Shown: in pieces, positions 31,299-40,602 of the stretch | Numbering within the stretch: position 1 is the first letter of the stretch | Layout: every line of letters starts with the position of its first letter | Source: Pseudidiomarina marina | GTDB taxonomy: Bacteria > Pseudomonadota > Gammaproteobacteria > Enterobacterales > Alteromonadaceae | Direction of reading: 5' to 3' | Assembly: GCF_003987045.1 (NCBI RefSeq) | Contig: NZ_PIPZ01000002.1 | Span: 531,685 to 595,684, forward strand | DNA length: 64,000 nt | The notes under the pieces: model-generated | Seen by the model: only the letters and a program-made list of their open reading frames with translations | What the model was told of the DNA's origin: nothing | Databases searched by the model: none | Program-made: the position numbers and the translations under genes

Positions 31299-32792
31299 TT
31301 ACATCCAGCGTTGATGATTCGAACCAATCATGCTGGCCCATTCACGTTGCATCGCTAGTGCCGAACTTACTGGCTGATACTTGATAACTTCCGGTCCGGC
31401 GGCGGTATGTACGAACACATCCGCATAACCGAGAAGGCGAAGCCACGGCGATTGGTACACGTCAATTTGCTGTGCTTTATGCAGTGGATACCAATTCTCT
31501 TTGCGTCCAAACACACCACGTTTAATTGCCAGCCAACCGTTACTGATGGTAAATCCATAGTTGCGCCAGCGCGCGATGGCGTAGCCTTGAATAGCCAGCC
31601 ACAGCAACGCCGCAGTGAAGAAACCGTTCATTAACGGAACGTCGTTCGCATAGGTCACGAGTAATACGGTTGGTGCAATCAGCGCAATCCAAAACGATGG
31701 ATTCAATAAGGCAATAAAACTGATACCCTGCCAATCTAAGTCGCCGCTTCGCGGCAACTTCAACCAACCACATAATTCTGTCACTAAGTGTTGCGTTAGC
31801 ACGGGTAGCACAAAGGATGCGCTTCCTGATTGCTGTTGTGCATGTGCTGAGGGCTGTAACTGACTCACTCGAATACTGAAACGTTTTAATAGGCGTCCGC
31901 GGAAATTTTGGCGTAGTTGCACGCGTTGTAACTTTTGATAGCGAAAACTCACGGTTCGAATGGTAAATAAACCTGAACGAGCCTGATAACGCTCGTTTAA
32001 GATACTGAAATGCAGATTGTAGTAACGAATCAGCGTCACGCCGACAGCGAGGATAAATAATACTGCCAACGCGGCAACGGCCAGTCCAATGTTGAGCCAC
32101 AAGCTTTCTTCCAAAAATGAAACGTTGGCCTCAAGCCAAGGTACGAGGCGTTCTTCCAACATATCGGTTTGCGAAAGCGGGTAAATTAATACGGCCAGTA
32201 GCACGAAAATCTTATTATCCATAATACCGGCACGAACAATTTCGCTCATGGAAAATGTGAGTTCGGTTTCTGCCGGCGCTTCGGTTTGCTCGCGATCAGC
32301 AACGGTATTTTCAGTCGTTGCTTTAGCGGATGCCGTTTGTGCTAGCATGCGTTGCCGAAGATCTTGTGCCAAGTTGAAAGGCAACCCAGGAATTTCGACT
32401 TCTTTTCCTGCTGAACCGGCACTATCAACACGCAATATCACCAAATCAAACGGCCGAAAATACCAGCTCTGATCAAGTTCAGCTTGTTGAATACGTTCAT
32501 ACTTTAAGGTCAGGCTCTTTTTACCAAATACACCGGTACGCAGGTGTACTGCATCATCGGCAAGGGCATATAGAAAGAAGTGATGATTTAAAAAAGCACT
32601 GACAACAATGAACACCAGATAACCGCCGATTACTGCATAAGGTAACCAGTCGCTATTACTGACGAATATTGCGGCCAGTACGGGGATAAAATTGGTGATG
32701 TTGCGCACTAGATTGCGTACTTCTTTGGCGATAAAAAAGCCAATAGTAAGAATAGGCGTACGCTGCCACACGAGCTCAGTCATGGCTGGCAT
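31299..32792 (-). CDS. YdbT-like bacterial PH domain membrane protein
   Basis: A 497-residue protein with several membrane helix pairs, each followed by a bacterial PH (bPH2) domain: YERIQQAELDQSWYFRPFDL, FRYQKLQRVQLRQNFRGRLL and WYPLHKAQQIDVYQSPWLRL. This three-domain layout is that of YdbT. Function is unknown. It overlaps its upstream partner (YdbS-like) by 17 bases, so they are translationally coupled and probably form a complex. Starts at 32792 or 32783 are possible. Confidence 0.85.
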   Translation of the reverse strand: MPAMTELVWQRTPILTIGFFIAKEVRNLVRNITNFIPVLAAIFVSNSDWLPYAVIGGYLVFIVVSAFLNHHFFLYALADDAVHLRTGVFGKKSLTLKYERIQQAELDQSWYFRPFDLVILRVDSAGSAGKEVEIPGLPFNLAQDLRQRMLAQTASAKATTENTVADREQTEAPAETELTFSMSEIVRAGIMDNKIFVLLAVLIYPLSQTDMLEERLVPWLEANVSFLEESLWLNIGLAVAALAVLFILAVGVTLIRYYNLHFSILNERYQARSGLFTIRTVSFRYQKLQRVQLRQNFRGRLLKRFSIRVSQLQPSAHAQQQSGSASFVLPVLTQHLVTELCGWLKLPRSGDLDWQGISFIALLNPSFWIALIAPTVLLVTYANDVPLMNGFFTAALLWLAIQGYAIARWRNYGFTISNGWLAIKRGVFGRKENWYPLHKAQQIDVYQSPWLRLLGYADVFVHTAAGPEVIKYQPVSSALAMQREWASMIGSNHQRWM

Positions 32793-33270
32793 CTTCTATC
32801 GGTTCTTCGGCAATGGTATTCACCAGTGATGCTTTCATCTGCTCAGCATCGCTTAATTTTAAACCAGGAATACTCAAATCAGCGCCGCCACTTCCTGCCG
32901 TGTACAGGGTTAAATGGGCTAGGCCCAGCATGCGTTCAATGAACCCTTGGCGAACTTCTACGTGCTGAATGCGATTTAATGGCACGGCTCGGGTCAGTCG
33001 CCACAATGCACCGCGTCGCAAGTACATGGCTTCGTTAGAATCGGCATAGGCGGTGAATTGGAAGCGCCGCGATGACCAGAACAAACCAAAAAATAGTGTC
33101 AGTACAGCCCACGGTACTCCTAGCCAAAGTGGGTTCGGCAACAACTCGGTAGAAGGCACAAAAACATAAATACCTATGGCGATAAGTGCCAAAATACTCA
33201 TATCGATTAACACAATAATTTGCAGATAAGTTTTGTAGCTCGGCTCAACCGGCTTCCACGCTATAGCCAT
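32776..33270 (-). CDS. YdbS-like bacterial PH domain membrane protein
   Basis: A 164-residue protein with two membrane helices (about 18-70) and one bPH2 domain (NRIQHVEVRQGFIERMLGLA, LYTAGSGGADLSIPGL). E. coli YdbS is about 159 residues and is paired with YdbT as here. I chose ATG 33270 because AGGAA lies 8 bases upstream; ATG 33312 would add 14 residues. Confidence 0.83.
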   Translation of the reverse strand: MAIAWKPVEPSYKTYLQIIVLIDMSILALIAIGIYVFVPSTELLPNPLWLGVPWAVLTLFFGLFWSSRRFQFTAYADSNEAMYLRRGALWRLTRAVPLNRIQHVEVRQGFIERMLGLAHLTLYTAGSGGADLSIPGLKLSDAEQMKASLVNTIAEEPIEDASHD

Positions 33271-33350
33271 GTGATCTGTTCCTACCTTGAAAAAGTATGT
33301 TTTAGCATCCATGTAACCTTAACACGAAGCAAAAAAATAGGAGCAAGCTC

Positions 33351-34031
33351 ATGAAAATTTTAATGGTACTTACCTCACACGAGCAGCTCGGTGACAGTGG
33401 CCATAAAACAGGCTTTTGGGCGGAAGAATTTGCAGCGCCCTACTATGCCTTTAAAGATGCTGGCGCTGAAGTCGTGTTAGCCAGCCCGAAGGGCGGGCAA
33501 CCCCCCATTGATCCGAACAGTGAACAAAGTGATGCTCAAACTAACGCAACGGTACGTTTGTTTGAAGATGAAGCGGCGATGGAGCAACTTGCCAACACGC
33601 TCAAATTGAGCGAAGTGACAGCCGATAAATTCGACGCTATTTTCTATCCGGGTGGTCATGGACCATTGTGGGATTTAAGCCAAGATCCATTATCAATCGG
33701 CCTCATTCAGCAGTTTTGGGAGCAAGATAAGCCAGTCGCTGCAGTTTGCCATGCGCCTGCCGTATTGGTGAATGCGAAAACGCCAGCTGGCCATCCGATT
33801 GTGAAAGGCCGAAAAGTGAGCGGTTTCACCAACAGCGAAGAGGCTGCGGTGGGCTTAACTGATGTTGTGCCATTTTTACTAGAAGATAAGTTGAAAGAAC
33901 TTGGCGGTTTGTATGAAAAGGTCGATGACTGGAAACCTTATGCGGTTGTCGATGGTAACCTCATTACCGGCCAGAACCCTGCTAGCTCTGAGGCTGTTGC
34001 CGAGGCGCTACTGAAAAAATTAAAGCATTAA
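33351..34031 (+). CDS. DJ-1/PfpI family protein (Hsp31-like)
   Basis: A 226-residue class I glutamine-amidotransferase-like fold. The nucleophile elbow is AVCHAPAVL, with FYPGGHGPLWDL upstream. The extended loops (ASPKGGQPPIDPNS) and the length are those of Hsp31-type chaperone/glyoxalase III proteins. A role in methylglyoxal detoxification or deglycation is likely but not shown. It is a single gene followed by a terminator. Confidence 0.88.
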   Translation: MKILMVLTSHEQLGDSGHKTGFWAEEFAAPYYAFKDAGAEVVLASPKGGQPPIDPNSEQSDAQTNATVRLFEDEAAMEQLANTLKLSEVTADKFDAIFYPGGHGPLWDLSQDPLSIGLIQQFWEQDKPVAAVCHAPAVLVNAKTPAGHPIVKGRKVSGFTNSEEAAVGLTDVVPFLLEDKLKELGGLYEKVDDWKPYAVVDGNLITGQNPASSEAVAEALLKKLKH

Positions 34032-34043
34032 AATAAGACCAAT

Positions 34044-34071
34044 AAAAAAGCCACCGCAAGGTGGCTTTTTT
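34044..34071 (+). terminator. Rho-independent terminator
   Basis: An A-rich GCCACC / GGTGGC stem with a GCAA loop and T run. It follows the DJ-1 gene and faces the convergent DUF4168 gene, for which the A tract on the other side would also provide a T run. Confidence 0.9.
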
Positions 34072-34095
34072 ATTGCAAAGTGTTGATTAAATAAC

Positions 34096-34500
34096 TTATT
34101 CAGTCATTTCTTGTAAGCGTGCACGTAACTCTTCATCTTGCTGCACACGCTGTACAATCGCGTTGTATTCCTGCGGTGAAAGACCTGAATCGTTCACAGC
34201 AGCAACCATTTCTTCTTGCGCTTTACGCTGAATCTCTTGTGCTTCTTCAGCATCTTCAGCGCTTTGGAAACGCTCTGAATATTTGTTACTGATTTCTTGC
34301 ACGTTGTTCATCGCAACAACGAAACTCTCTAACATGCCATCAGTTAACTCGATGTCTTGCTGTTGTTGCATCATTTGCTCTTGTTGAGCTTGTGCTTGAC
34401 CTTGCTGTTGCTGTTGCTGTTGGGCAACCGCTGTTGCACTGACAACAGATGCACTAGCAAAAAGAGCAGTTAGGGTTAAAGCTGTCATTGTTTTACGCAT
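34096..34500 (-). CDS. Secreted Gln-rich DUF4168 protein
   Basis: A 134-residue protein with a signal peptide (MRKTMTALTLTALFASASVV, cleavage near AVA-QQ). A Gln-rich segment follows (seven Gln in a row encoded by alternating CAA/CAG, then QAQAQQEQMMQQQQD), and then a helical DUF4168 domain (MNNVQEISNKYSERF, LSPQEYNAIVQRVQQDEELR). Function is unknown; it is probably periplasmic. The start ATG 34500 has AGGAG upstream; an upstream frame to 34560 crosses the sigma-54 promoter and is rejected. Regulation by sigma-54 and the neighbouring NtrC-type regulator is inferred. Confidence 0.85.
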   Translation of the reverse strand: MRKTMTALTLTALFASASVVSATAVAQQQQQQQGQAQAQQEQMMQQQQDIELTDGMLESFVVAMNNVQEISNKYSERFQSAEDAEEAQEIQRKAQEEMVAAVNDSGLSPQEYNAIVQRVQQDEELRARLQEMTE

Positions 34501-34535
34501 AGATTTATCTCCTATTTTGAGTTCACTAGGAGAGT

Positions 34536-34551
34536 TGCAAGCCCCGTGCCA
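34536..34551 (-). promoter_or_regulatory. Sigma-54 promoter of the DUF4168 gene
   Basis: The minus strand reads TGGCACGGGGCTTGCA, which matches the -24/-12 consensus TGGCACG-N4-TTGC(A/T) at every fixed position. It lies 36 bases upstream of the ATG and is followed by AGGAG at a proper distance. Confidence 0.88.
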
Positions 34552-34633
34552 ACTTTCCATGCTTTATAACATTATGAAAAATAAAGATATTTAAATATTC
34601 TTCGAAATTCAAAATACAAATATGTATAATAAT

Positions 34634-34663
34634 GTCACATGTGTCGATTGGGGTTAATGTGAC
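34634..34663. promoter_or_regulatory. Inverted GTCACAT repeats, candidate enhancer for the NtrC-type regulator
   Basis: GTCACAT (34634-34640) and ATGTGAC (34657-34663) are perfect 7-base inverted arms. A further TGTGTC at 34640-34645 makes CACATGTG a palindrome. The block lies about 85-115 bases upstream of the sigma-54 promoter, a usual enhancer distance. It also sits at the start of the histidine kinase gene, so autoregulation is possible. Confidence 0.45.
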
Positions 34664-35990
34664 AAAAAGATACAGAAACTGGTTTTTGCAAGGCGATAGC
34701 GTTCAGAAAACGCTGACGTTTTATGTGATGTTACCGCTACTTGCGCTATCTGGCATTGCCATTGGGATCGGTCTTGAACGTGCGGCCGTATTTCAAGACC
34801 AACGCCTGCGTGATGACCTGGAGTTGGTCGGACGCGCCATTCACGTACCGGTCAGTGACGCACTCATTCGGGGAGATATCAGTGCGGTTCAAGCCGGCTT
34901 AGATTCGGTTTTTGAAATTGGCCGTGTTTACGGCGCCTCGGTATATGATACGAAAGGCATGATGGTGGCCTCAGCAGGAGTAACCGAACGCGATCTCTCT
35001 GAAAGCTTACTAGCCGAACAAGTCATTTTAACGGGTGAAACACAAGACAGCTATCGGGAAGTAGCGGGTCGAGATGTGTTTTCTCAGTTTGTTCCGATTC
35101 ATGACCGAGGTGGTCAAATCATTGGGTTCATGCAACTTAATCGACGTGCCCAAGACTTTGATAATGCCTTTACGCAACTCGCTCGCATTGCTTGGGGAAC
35201 ATGGCTGGTGTTGGCTGCTGCAACCGCAGCCATCTTAGTCTTTGGTCATTATCGTGGTGTGAATCGTTATGTGGCACAAAAACTCGAGCAACAGCGCCGT
35301 GAGCAAGAAAAAATGGTCGCGATAGGTCAGGTATCTAGTGGTGTAGCGCATGAGTTAGGTGCACCACTCACGGTCATTGATGGTCGTGCGAAGCAATTGA
35401 TGAAACGCCATTCCGATGAAGAATCGCAACGACAACTGAATGCAATTCGAGGACAGGTACAGCGGCTTACCAAAATGGTGAAGCAGTTGCTGGCGTTCAG
35501 TCGTACGCCAGTCTCAGAGAAACAACAACAACCATTACGCGATATTATTGAACAAGCCTGCCAAAGTATCTCCTATGAGCAAAGCTTGCAAGGCCCTGAA
35601 CTGAAGGTCACTTTGCCGGAAAAAGATGTGCAAGTAGAAGCCGATAATCAGCGCTTAGAGCTGGCATTAGTCAATATTTTACGCAACGCCCTGCAAGCGG
35701 CCGAAAGTGAGGTCGATGTTTGGGTTGAAGCCAATGCTAACGCCATCACGATAAACGTTCGTGATGACGGTGCTGGACTTCCTCAACATGTGACACAAGA
35801 CGAGCTACTAAAACCATTCACAACGACCAAACAAATTGGTGAAGGCACAGGGCTTGGTTTAGCGCTAGTAAGTTATATTGTGGCTGATCATCAAGGCCAG
35901 TTGAAACTTGCCAATGCAACGTCAGCAAATTCGAAGAGCAGCGGCTGTGTGGCATCGCTTTCACTACCTCGTGCGAAAGGACGTTCATAA
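34659..35990 (+). CDS. Membrane sensor histidine kinase (NtrB/ZraS-like)
   Basis: A 443-residue kinase. It has two membrane helices (about 19-40 and 178-196) around a periplasmic sensor of about 135 residues. The H-box is VSSGVAHELGAPLTVIDGRA (phospho-His 231). The ATP domain contains NILRNALQAA, DDGAGLP and GEGTGLGLALVSYIV. I chose GTG 34659 (GGGG upstream) because TATAAT at 34625-34630 looks like a -10 box that would place the transcript start after the ATG at 34632; that ATG would add nine residues. It overlaps the regulator by 1 base. Confidence 0.88.
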   Translation: MTKRYRNWFLQGDSVQKTLTFYVMLPLLALSGIAIGIGLERAAVFQDQRLRDDLELVGRAIHVPVSDALIRGDISAVQAGLDSVFEIGRVYGASVYDTKGMMVASAGVTERDLSESLLAEQVILTGETQDSYREVAGRDVFSQFVPIHDRGGQIIGFMQLNRRAQDFDNAFTQLARIAWGTWLVLAAATAAILVFGHYRGVNRYVAQKLEQQRREQEKMVAIGQVSSGVAHELGAPLTVIDGRAKQLMKRHSDEESQRQLNAIRGQVQRLTKMVKQLLAFSRTPVSEKQQQPLRDIIEQACQSISYEQSLQGPELKVTLPEKDVQVEADNQRLELALVNILRNALQAAESEVDVWVEANANAITINVRDDGAGLPQHVTQDELLKPFTTTKQIGEGTGLGLALVSYIVADHQGQLKLANATSANSKSSGCVASLSLPRAKGRS

Positions 35991-37357
35991 TGCGTAACAT
36001 CGATATTCACATTGCGGTTGTCGAGGATGACCCAGGTTTACGCGATTTGTTGCAAGAGGAGCTTGAAAGTGCGGGTTACCGGGTATCCGTATTTACTCAA
36101 GCAGAAGCCTACCTCGATGACGAGGCGGTGCATTCAAGCCATCTTGTTGTCAGCGATATTCGATTACCCGGCATGAGTGGGCTGGATTTACTCGCCCATT
36201 TGCAGCAGCAATCCAGTTCGCCACCATTAATTTTGATCACAGCGTTTGGCACCGTCGATCAAGCGGTCGATGCGCTAAAACACGGGGCTGATGACTTCTT
36301 GACAAAGCCGCTCGATCTTGAGCATTTGCTGGTTAGTGTCGAGCGAGTGTTAACCTTTCATCAATTGCGCTCTGAAGTTGAGCATTATCGTCAATCGCAG
36401 CAACAAACCCACCAAGGGCCAGCGGGAATTATTGGCAGTAGTCGTGTAATGCGTACTTTATATGACGAGATAGATCGCATTGCACCGGTTGAAGGCGCCG
36501 TTCTGATATTGGGCGAGAGTGGTACCGGCAAAGAACTCGTCGCACAAGCGTTGCATCAACAAAGCCAGCGCGCCGACGGGCCCTTTTTAGCAGTGAATTG
36601 TGCAGGCATTCCGGCTGAACTTCTTGAGAGTGAATTTTTTGGTCATGCGGCAGGCGCCTTTACCGGGGCCCAAAAAGCCCGCGCTGGTCTTCTTAAAGAA
36701 GCGCATGGTGGCACTTTATTACTCGACGAAATTGGTGAGATGCCGCTGGCATTGCAAGCCAAGCTATTACGTGTGCTACAGGAGGGTAAAATGCGCCCTG
36801 TAGGTAGTGATCATGAGGTCGAAGTAGACGTTCGTATTTTAGCGGCAACCCATCAGAATCTCGAAGCGAAAGTAAAAGATAAAAGTTTTCGCGAAGATTT
36901 GTTTTATCGCCTTGAAACTTTTAGCGTGAAGGTGCCACCGCTACGCCATCGCGGCGATGATATTGCGTTGTTGGCTGAACACTTTATTCAAGCCGTGAAT
37001 CGGCAACAGAATAAGCAGGTGAAAGGATTATCAGACGAGGCCCAAGAATTATTCTTTGCGTATAACTTTCCTGGCAACGTGCGCGAATTGCAAAATGCGG
37101 TTGAGCGTGCGGTGACGTTTTGCGATGGTGACTGGATAAAGCCAGAGCACTTACCAGCGAGAATGCAAACATCAGTAACGGATGAGGTTACCGACGCGGC
37201 ATCAGCATCGACTCAACAGTGGCCTTCTTTGGATGATTTACAAGCGGATTACGTTCGAAAGGTGTTAGCGCACACAAAAGGAAATAAACAACAAGCGGCG
37301 CGAATTCTCGGAATCACACGCCGCACATTGTATCGTTGGCTTACCAACGACGATTAA
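35990..37357 (+). CDS. NtrC-family sigma-54-dependent response regulator
   Basis: A 455-residue regulator. The receiver domain has phospho-acceptor Asp56 ([12 protein letters not shown]). The AAA+ domain follows with Walker A GESGTGKE (175-182), the sigma-54 contact GAFTGA (222-227), and [14 protein letters not shown]. The C-terminal Fis-type HTH is [18 protein letters not shown]. The start codon overlaps the kinase stop. It probably acts at the sigma-54 promoter 1.5 kb upstream, the only such site I found. Its stop overlaps the convergent receptor gene by 17 bases. Confidence 0.93.
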   Translation: MRNIDIHIAVVEDDPGLRDLLQEELESAGYRVSVFTQAEAYLDDEAVHSSHLVVSDIRLPGMSGLDLLAHLQQQSSSPPLILITAFGTVDQAVDALKHGADDFLTKPLDLEHLLVSVERVLTFHQLRSEVEHYRQSQQQTHQGPAGIIGSSRVMRTLYDEIDRIAPVEGAVLILGESGTGKELVAQALHQQSQRADGPFLAVNCAGIPAELLESEFFGHAAGAFTGAQKARAGLLKEAHGGTLLLDEIGEMPLALQAKLLRVLQEGKMRPVGSDHEVEVDVRILAATHQNLEAKVKDKSFREDLFYRLETFSVKVPPLRHRGDDIALLAEHFIQAVNRQQNKQVKGLSDEAQELFFAYNFPGNVRELQNAVERAVTFCDGDWIKPEHLPARMQTSVTDEVTDAASASTQQWPSLDDLQADYVRKVLAHTKGNKQQAARILGITRRTLYRWLTNDD

Positions 37358-39329
37358 ACTGCACACCAAATTGTAATTCGCGGCCGACGCCGGGCTCAAA
37401 TGCTCGGCCGTTACCTTGATTCACTACCACCGAACCCACGTAAGTTTCGTCGGTAAAGTTATGCAAGTTTAGCCACGGGCTCACTTGCCAGTCACCCAGT
37501 ACATAGGAACCGCGCCAGTTTAAGTGCCAGAGGGTATGGCTTGGGGCTATCACGTCATTAGAATCGGTGGCGGCGACATCACCACGATACTCAGTGATTA
37601 AACTGAGGCGTTGTTGCGGCCGGTAGTTCCAGTCGAGCTGACTGTAAATCTGCTGCTCGGCTACGCCAGGCAAACGCGCACCACTTGCATACTCTGCGCT
37701 CAGTAAGGTTGCCGCACTGCGCCACTGCCATTGGTCATGCATCAACCAATTCACCTCGAGCTCAACCCCGTCGCGTTTCGTCAAACCAGCGTTGGTATAG
37801 GTTGTACGGCCGTCGATGCTTTGATCAACCACAATCTCATCAGTTGTATCGATGCCAAAAGCTGTTAGTTGTGCTTGCACGGTCAGAGTTTGCCATTTTA
37901 CGCCAATTTCCCACTGTTGGTTGTATGCGGCACCAAGATTGGTATTAAGACCAGTTTCAGTGTTGCTATAAGCCATTTCGGTCAGCGTGGCTGTTTCAAA
38001 GCCATTACCGCGGGCAGCAAACACCGACCACTGCCCAGATAACGCATAATTGGCACCCAGACTCCAACTCCAAGCGTGTTGGCGTTGCTCGCCACTATCA
38101 TCAGGGTTTTCTGCCACGATGAAATAATCATCCACGGCGAAGTCAACTTCACTGTAGCGAAGTCCGCCAAGCAGCGTTAGCTGTTCGCTTGGCTGCCAAT
38201 CCCAGAGAGTATAAACCGCTTGCTGAGTTACCTCACCGAGTTCGTTGCGGCGCAAATCACCGCGTTCGCCGAAATTATTGGTGTAACCAAAGCGCCGATC
38301 ATCTTGTTCTGCGTGATGAATGCCAAACGTTGTTGTTAATGGGGTAGCAAGCGACCAATCGTAATCGTAGCTCGCATCAATACCAATAAAGCTACGTCGT
38401 AAGTCAATCACTGACCCAGAGCCCCGGATATCGGTGCCAGGAAAAGGCAAATACTGCTCAATTTCGCGCCAGCCCTTCCAAGTGCTCACATGCCAGCCAT
38501 CGGTGCTACGCAGCGACACAGATGCCTGCTGATGGTGAATGTTTTTGCGTGTGTTGAAGCGCATTGCACCGGCAAAGGTCTGGGTTGGGTCAGCCAGCCA
38601 ATCCTCCGGCGTCAGCGAACCGGGATCTTGCAAAAAAGGCGCATAGTTATCATCTAAGCGCACAATCATTTCAATCGAATCAGTTACATCGTGATACCAA
38701 CGTAATGCGAGTTGATCACGTTCTGCACGGTTATGTTCACGCGGACCATCGGTTCGCAACCGAGTACCGGTTAATCGTACTGCGTTGCCATCGGTTACCC
38801 ATTCACCTTGCACCAGTTGGCGTTGGGTTGCGTTATCACCAAACATGGCATCGAAACGTAGCCCAGAACTATCAGGATGTTCGCTAAACCATTGAATCAT
38901 ACCGCCGGCGCTGTTGCCGTAAATGGTTGCTAATGGTCCGCGAATTATCTGAACGTTCTGCGGCTCGTCTAAAAGAATACTCGACGTTTGCGCTTGACCA
39001 TCTGGCATGGTCAATGGAATGCCATCGAGTTGCAAGATAACGCCACGCACACCAAATGCTGAGCGAGCGCCAAAACCACGTAGCGTGATACGAGTATCCT
39101 GTGCATAGTTCGCCCGCGAGTCAGCTTGCACGCCGGCTAAGCCTTTGAGTAACTCGGCAGCATCAATACGCAACCCCGAAGGTTGGTCGTCAACGTTGCG
39201 ATTGCTCACCGAAGCAGGTGTTTCAAGCGCCGTCCGTGGACGACTTTGGTTCACCACAATGACTTCATCAACAGCAACGCTGGCCGAAGCCAGCGTTGAT
39301 AAAACCAGTAAGTGACTACTTACAAACAT
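37341..39329 (-). CDS. TonB-dependent outer membrane receptor, PqqU (YncD)-like
   Basis: A 662-residue receptor: signal peptide, TonB box DEVIVV (21-26), plug domain, then a 22-strand-type barrel ending in Trp. Several segments match what I recall of E. coli YncD/PqqU: NYAQDTRITLRGFGARSAFG, GIPLTMPDGQAQTS, DDPGSLTPEDW-like DPGSLTPEDW, RGNGFETATLTEMAY, DTTDEIVVD, GRTTYTNAGLTKRDG and YVGSVVVNQGNGR. PqqU imports pyrroloquinoline quinone. It starts 3 bases after the PQQ-dependent dehydrogenase gene, which strongly supports a PQQ uptake role. Confidence 0.85.
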   Translation of the reverse strand: MFVSSHLLVLSTLASASVAVDEVIVVNQSRPRTALETPASVSNRNVDDQPSGLRIDAAELLKGLAGVQADSRANYAQDTRITLRGFGARSAFGVRGVILQLDGIPLTMPDGQAQTSSILLDEPQNVQIIRGPLATIYGNSAGGMIQWFSEHPDSSGLRFDAMFGDNATQRQLVQGEWVTDGNAVRLTGTRLRTDGPREHNRAERDQLALRWYHDVTDSIEMIVRLDDNYAPFLQDPGSLTPEDWLADPTQTFAGAMRFNTRKNIHHQQASVSLRSTDGWHVSTWKGWREIEQYLPFPGTDIRGSGSVIDLRRSFIGIDASYDYDWSLATPLTTTFGIHHAEQDDRRFGYTNNFGERGDLRRNELGEVTQQAVYTLWDWQPSEQLTLLGGLRYSEVDFAVDDYFIVAENPDDSGEQRQHAWSWSLGANYALSGQWSVFAARGNGFETATLTEMAYSNTETGLNTNLGAAYNQQWEIGVKWQTLTVQAQLTAFGIDTTDEIVVDQSIDGRTTYTNAGLTKRDGVELEVNWLMHDQWQWRSAATLLSAEYASGARLPGVAEQQIYSQLDWNYRPQQRLSLITEYRGDVAATDSNDVIAPSHTLWHLNWRGSYVLGDWQVSPWLNLHNFTDETYVGSVVVNQGNGRAFEPGVGRELQFGVQFNRRW

Positions 39330-39331
39330 AG

Positions 39332-40468
39332 TTATTCCGCAGGTTTGATTTGAATGAGTTGACCAGCGCGATCGTCGGTAATCAGATAAATATAACCATC
39401 TGGACCTTGTTCAATATCGCGAATACGTTGTTTCACGGCATCCTCGAACAAAGTTTCTTCGTGCATCACACGATCACCTTCAAGATCAAGACGGGCTACG
39501 TGCGAACCCTTCAATGCGGCGACTAGCAAATCCCCTTGCCAAGCGGGAAATTGATCGCCGGTGTAGAAAATCATGTTGGATGTTGCAATAGAAGGAACCC
39601 AGTAGTAATGCGGTTGCACAGTGCCTTCAACGTGCGTTTCATCGCTGATGATACTGCCATCGTAATCGACGCCATAGGTTGCAATTGGCCAACCGTAGTT
39701 CTTTCCAGCATCAGGAATGTTGATTTCATCACCACCTTTTGGTCCGTGCTCAACAGTCCACAATTTGCCCGTGGTTGGGTGAATGGCTGCGCCTTGCACG
39801 TTACGATGTCCGTACGACCAAATTTCAGGAAGCGCATCGTCTTTACCAACAAACGGATTATCGGCTGGAACGCTGCCATCTGGCTTTATACGAACCACTT
39901 TGCCGTGATGATTATCAAGCGTTTGTGCATCATCCATGGCTGAATAGCGGTCGCCAAGGGTGATGAAGAGGTGACCATCTGGGGCAAATACCAAACGTGA
40001 ACCAAAGTGAGCGCCACTTTTATACTTCGGCGCACCACGGAAAATTACTTTGCCGTCGGTTAACCCATTGTCTGATAATTTAGCACGCATTACTGCGGTG
40101 CTAGTTCCTTCGCCACCAGCCGGGTCAGCCTCTGAATAGCTGATGTAAACAAACTGGTTATCGGCAAAGTTCGGGTCGACGGCCACATCAAGTAATCCGC
40201 CTTGGCTTTTATCAACCACCGACGGAACGCCGCTTAATGCGTCGCTTACCGCTCCGTCGCGCGTTACACGACGCAACGTGCCTGATTTTTCGGTCACTAA
40301 CAGCTCACCTGATGGCAAAAATGCCATACCCCATGGTTTATTTAATTTGTCCGTAATGGTGTTCACAGAAACCTTGTGACGCTCTGTTGAAACCGTCTCT
40401 GCAGCTGCGTTCGTAGCATTCAAGGCTAACGCCGCTGTGATACTAACGGCTAGTAATTTGCGTAACAT
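39332..40468 (-). CDS. PQQ-dependent sugar (aldose) dehydrogenase, YliI-like
   Basis: A 378-residue soluble glucose dehydrogenase-type beta propeller with a signal peptide (MLRKLLAVSITAALALNATNA). Family motifs visible are LNKPWGMAFLPSGELLVTEK, GGLLDVAVDPNFADN, GAHFGSRLVFAPDGHLFITLGDR, SYGHRNVQGAAIHP and EHGPKGGDEIN. The last two belong to PQQ- and Ca-binding loops, including the catalytic His. It oxidises aldoses in the periplasm when PQQ is present. It is the first gene of the operon; AAGGAG precedes the ATG. No pqq biosynthesis gene is in the window. Confidence 0.92.
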   Translation of the reverse strand: MLRKLLAVSITAALALNATNAAAETVSTERHKVSVNTITDKLNKPWGMAFLPSGELLVTEKSGTLRRVTRDGAVSDALSGVPSVVDKSQGGLLDVAVDPNFADNQFVYISYSEADPAGGEGTSTAVMRAKLSDNGLTDGKVIFRGAPKYKSGAHFGSRLVFAPDGHLFITLGDRYSAMDDAQTLDNHHGKVVRIKPDGSVPADNPFVGKDDALPEIWSYGHRNVQGAAIHPTTGKLWTVEHGPKGGDEINIPDAGKNYGWPIATYGVDYDGSIISDETHVEGTVQPHYYWVPSIATSNMIFYTGDQFPAWQGDLLVAALKGSHVARLDLEGDRVMHEETLFEDAVKQRIRDIEQGPDGYIYLITDDRAGQLIQIKPAE

Positions 40469-40602
40469 AAGGTGCTCCTTTCATTGATCATTTACGAATC
40501 TTTACTAGTGTAAATATAAATTAAATTGAATTTTGGATTGCTTTTTTTTCGCTACACTTCATTTATTACAGGAAATTAACACGCCCATTCAAGGAGGCAG
40601 TG

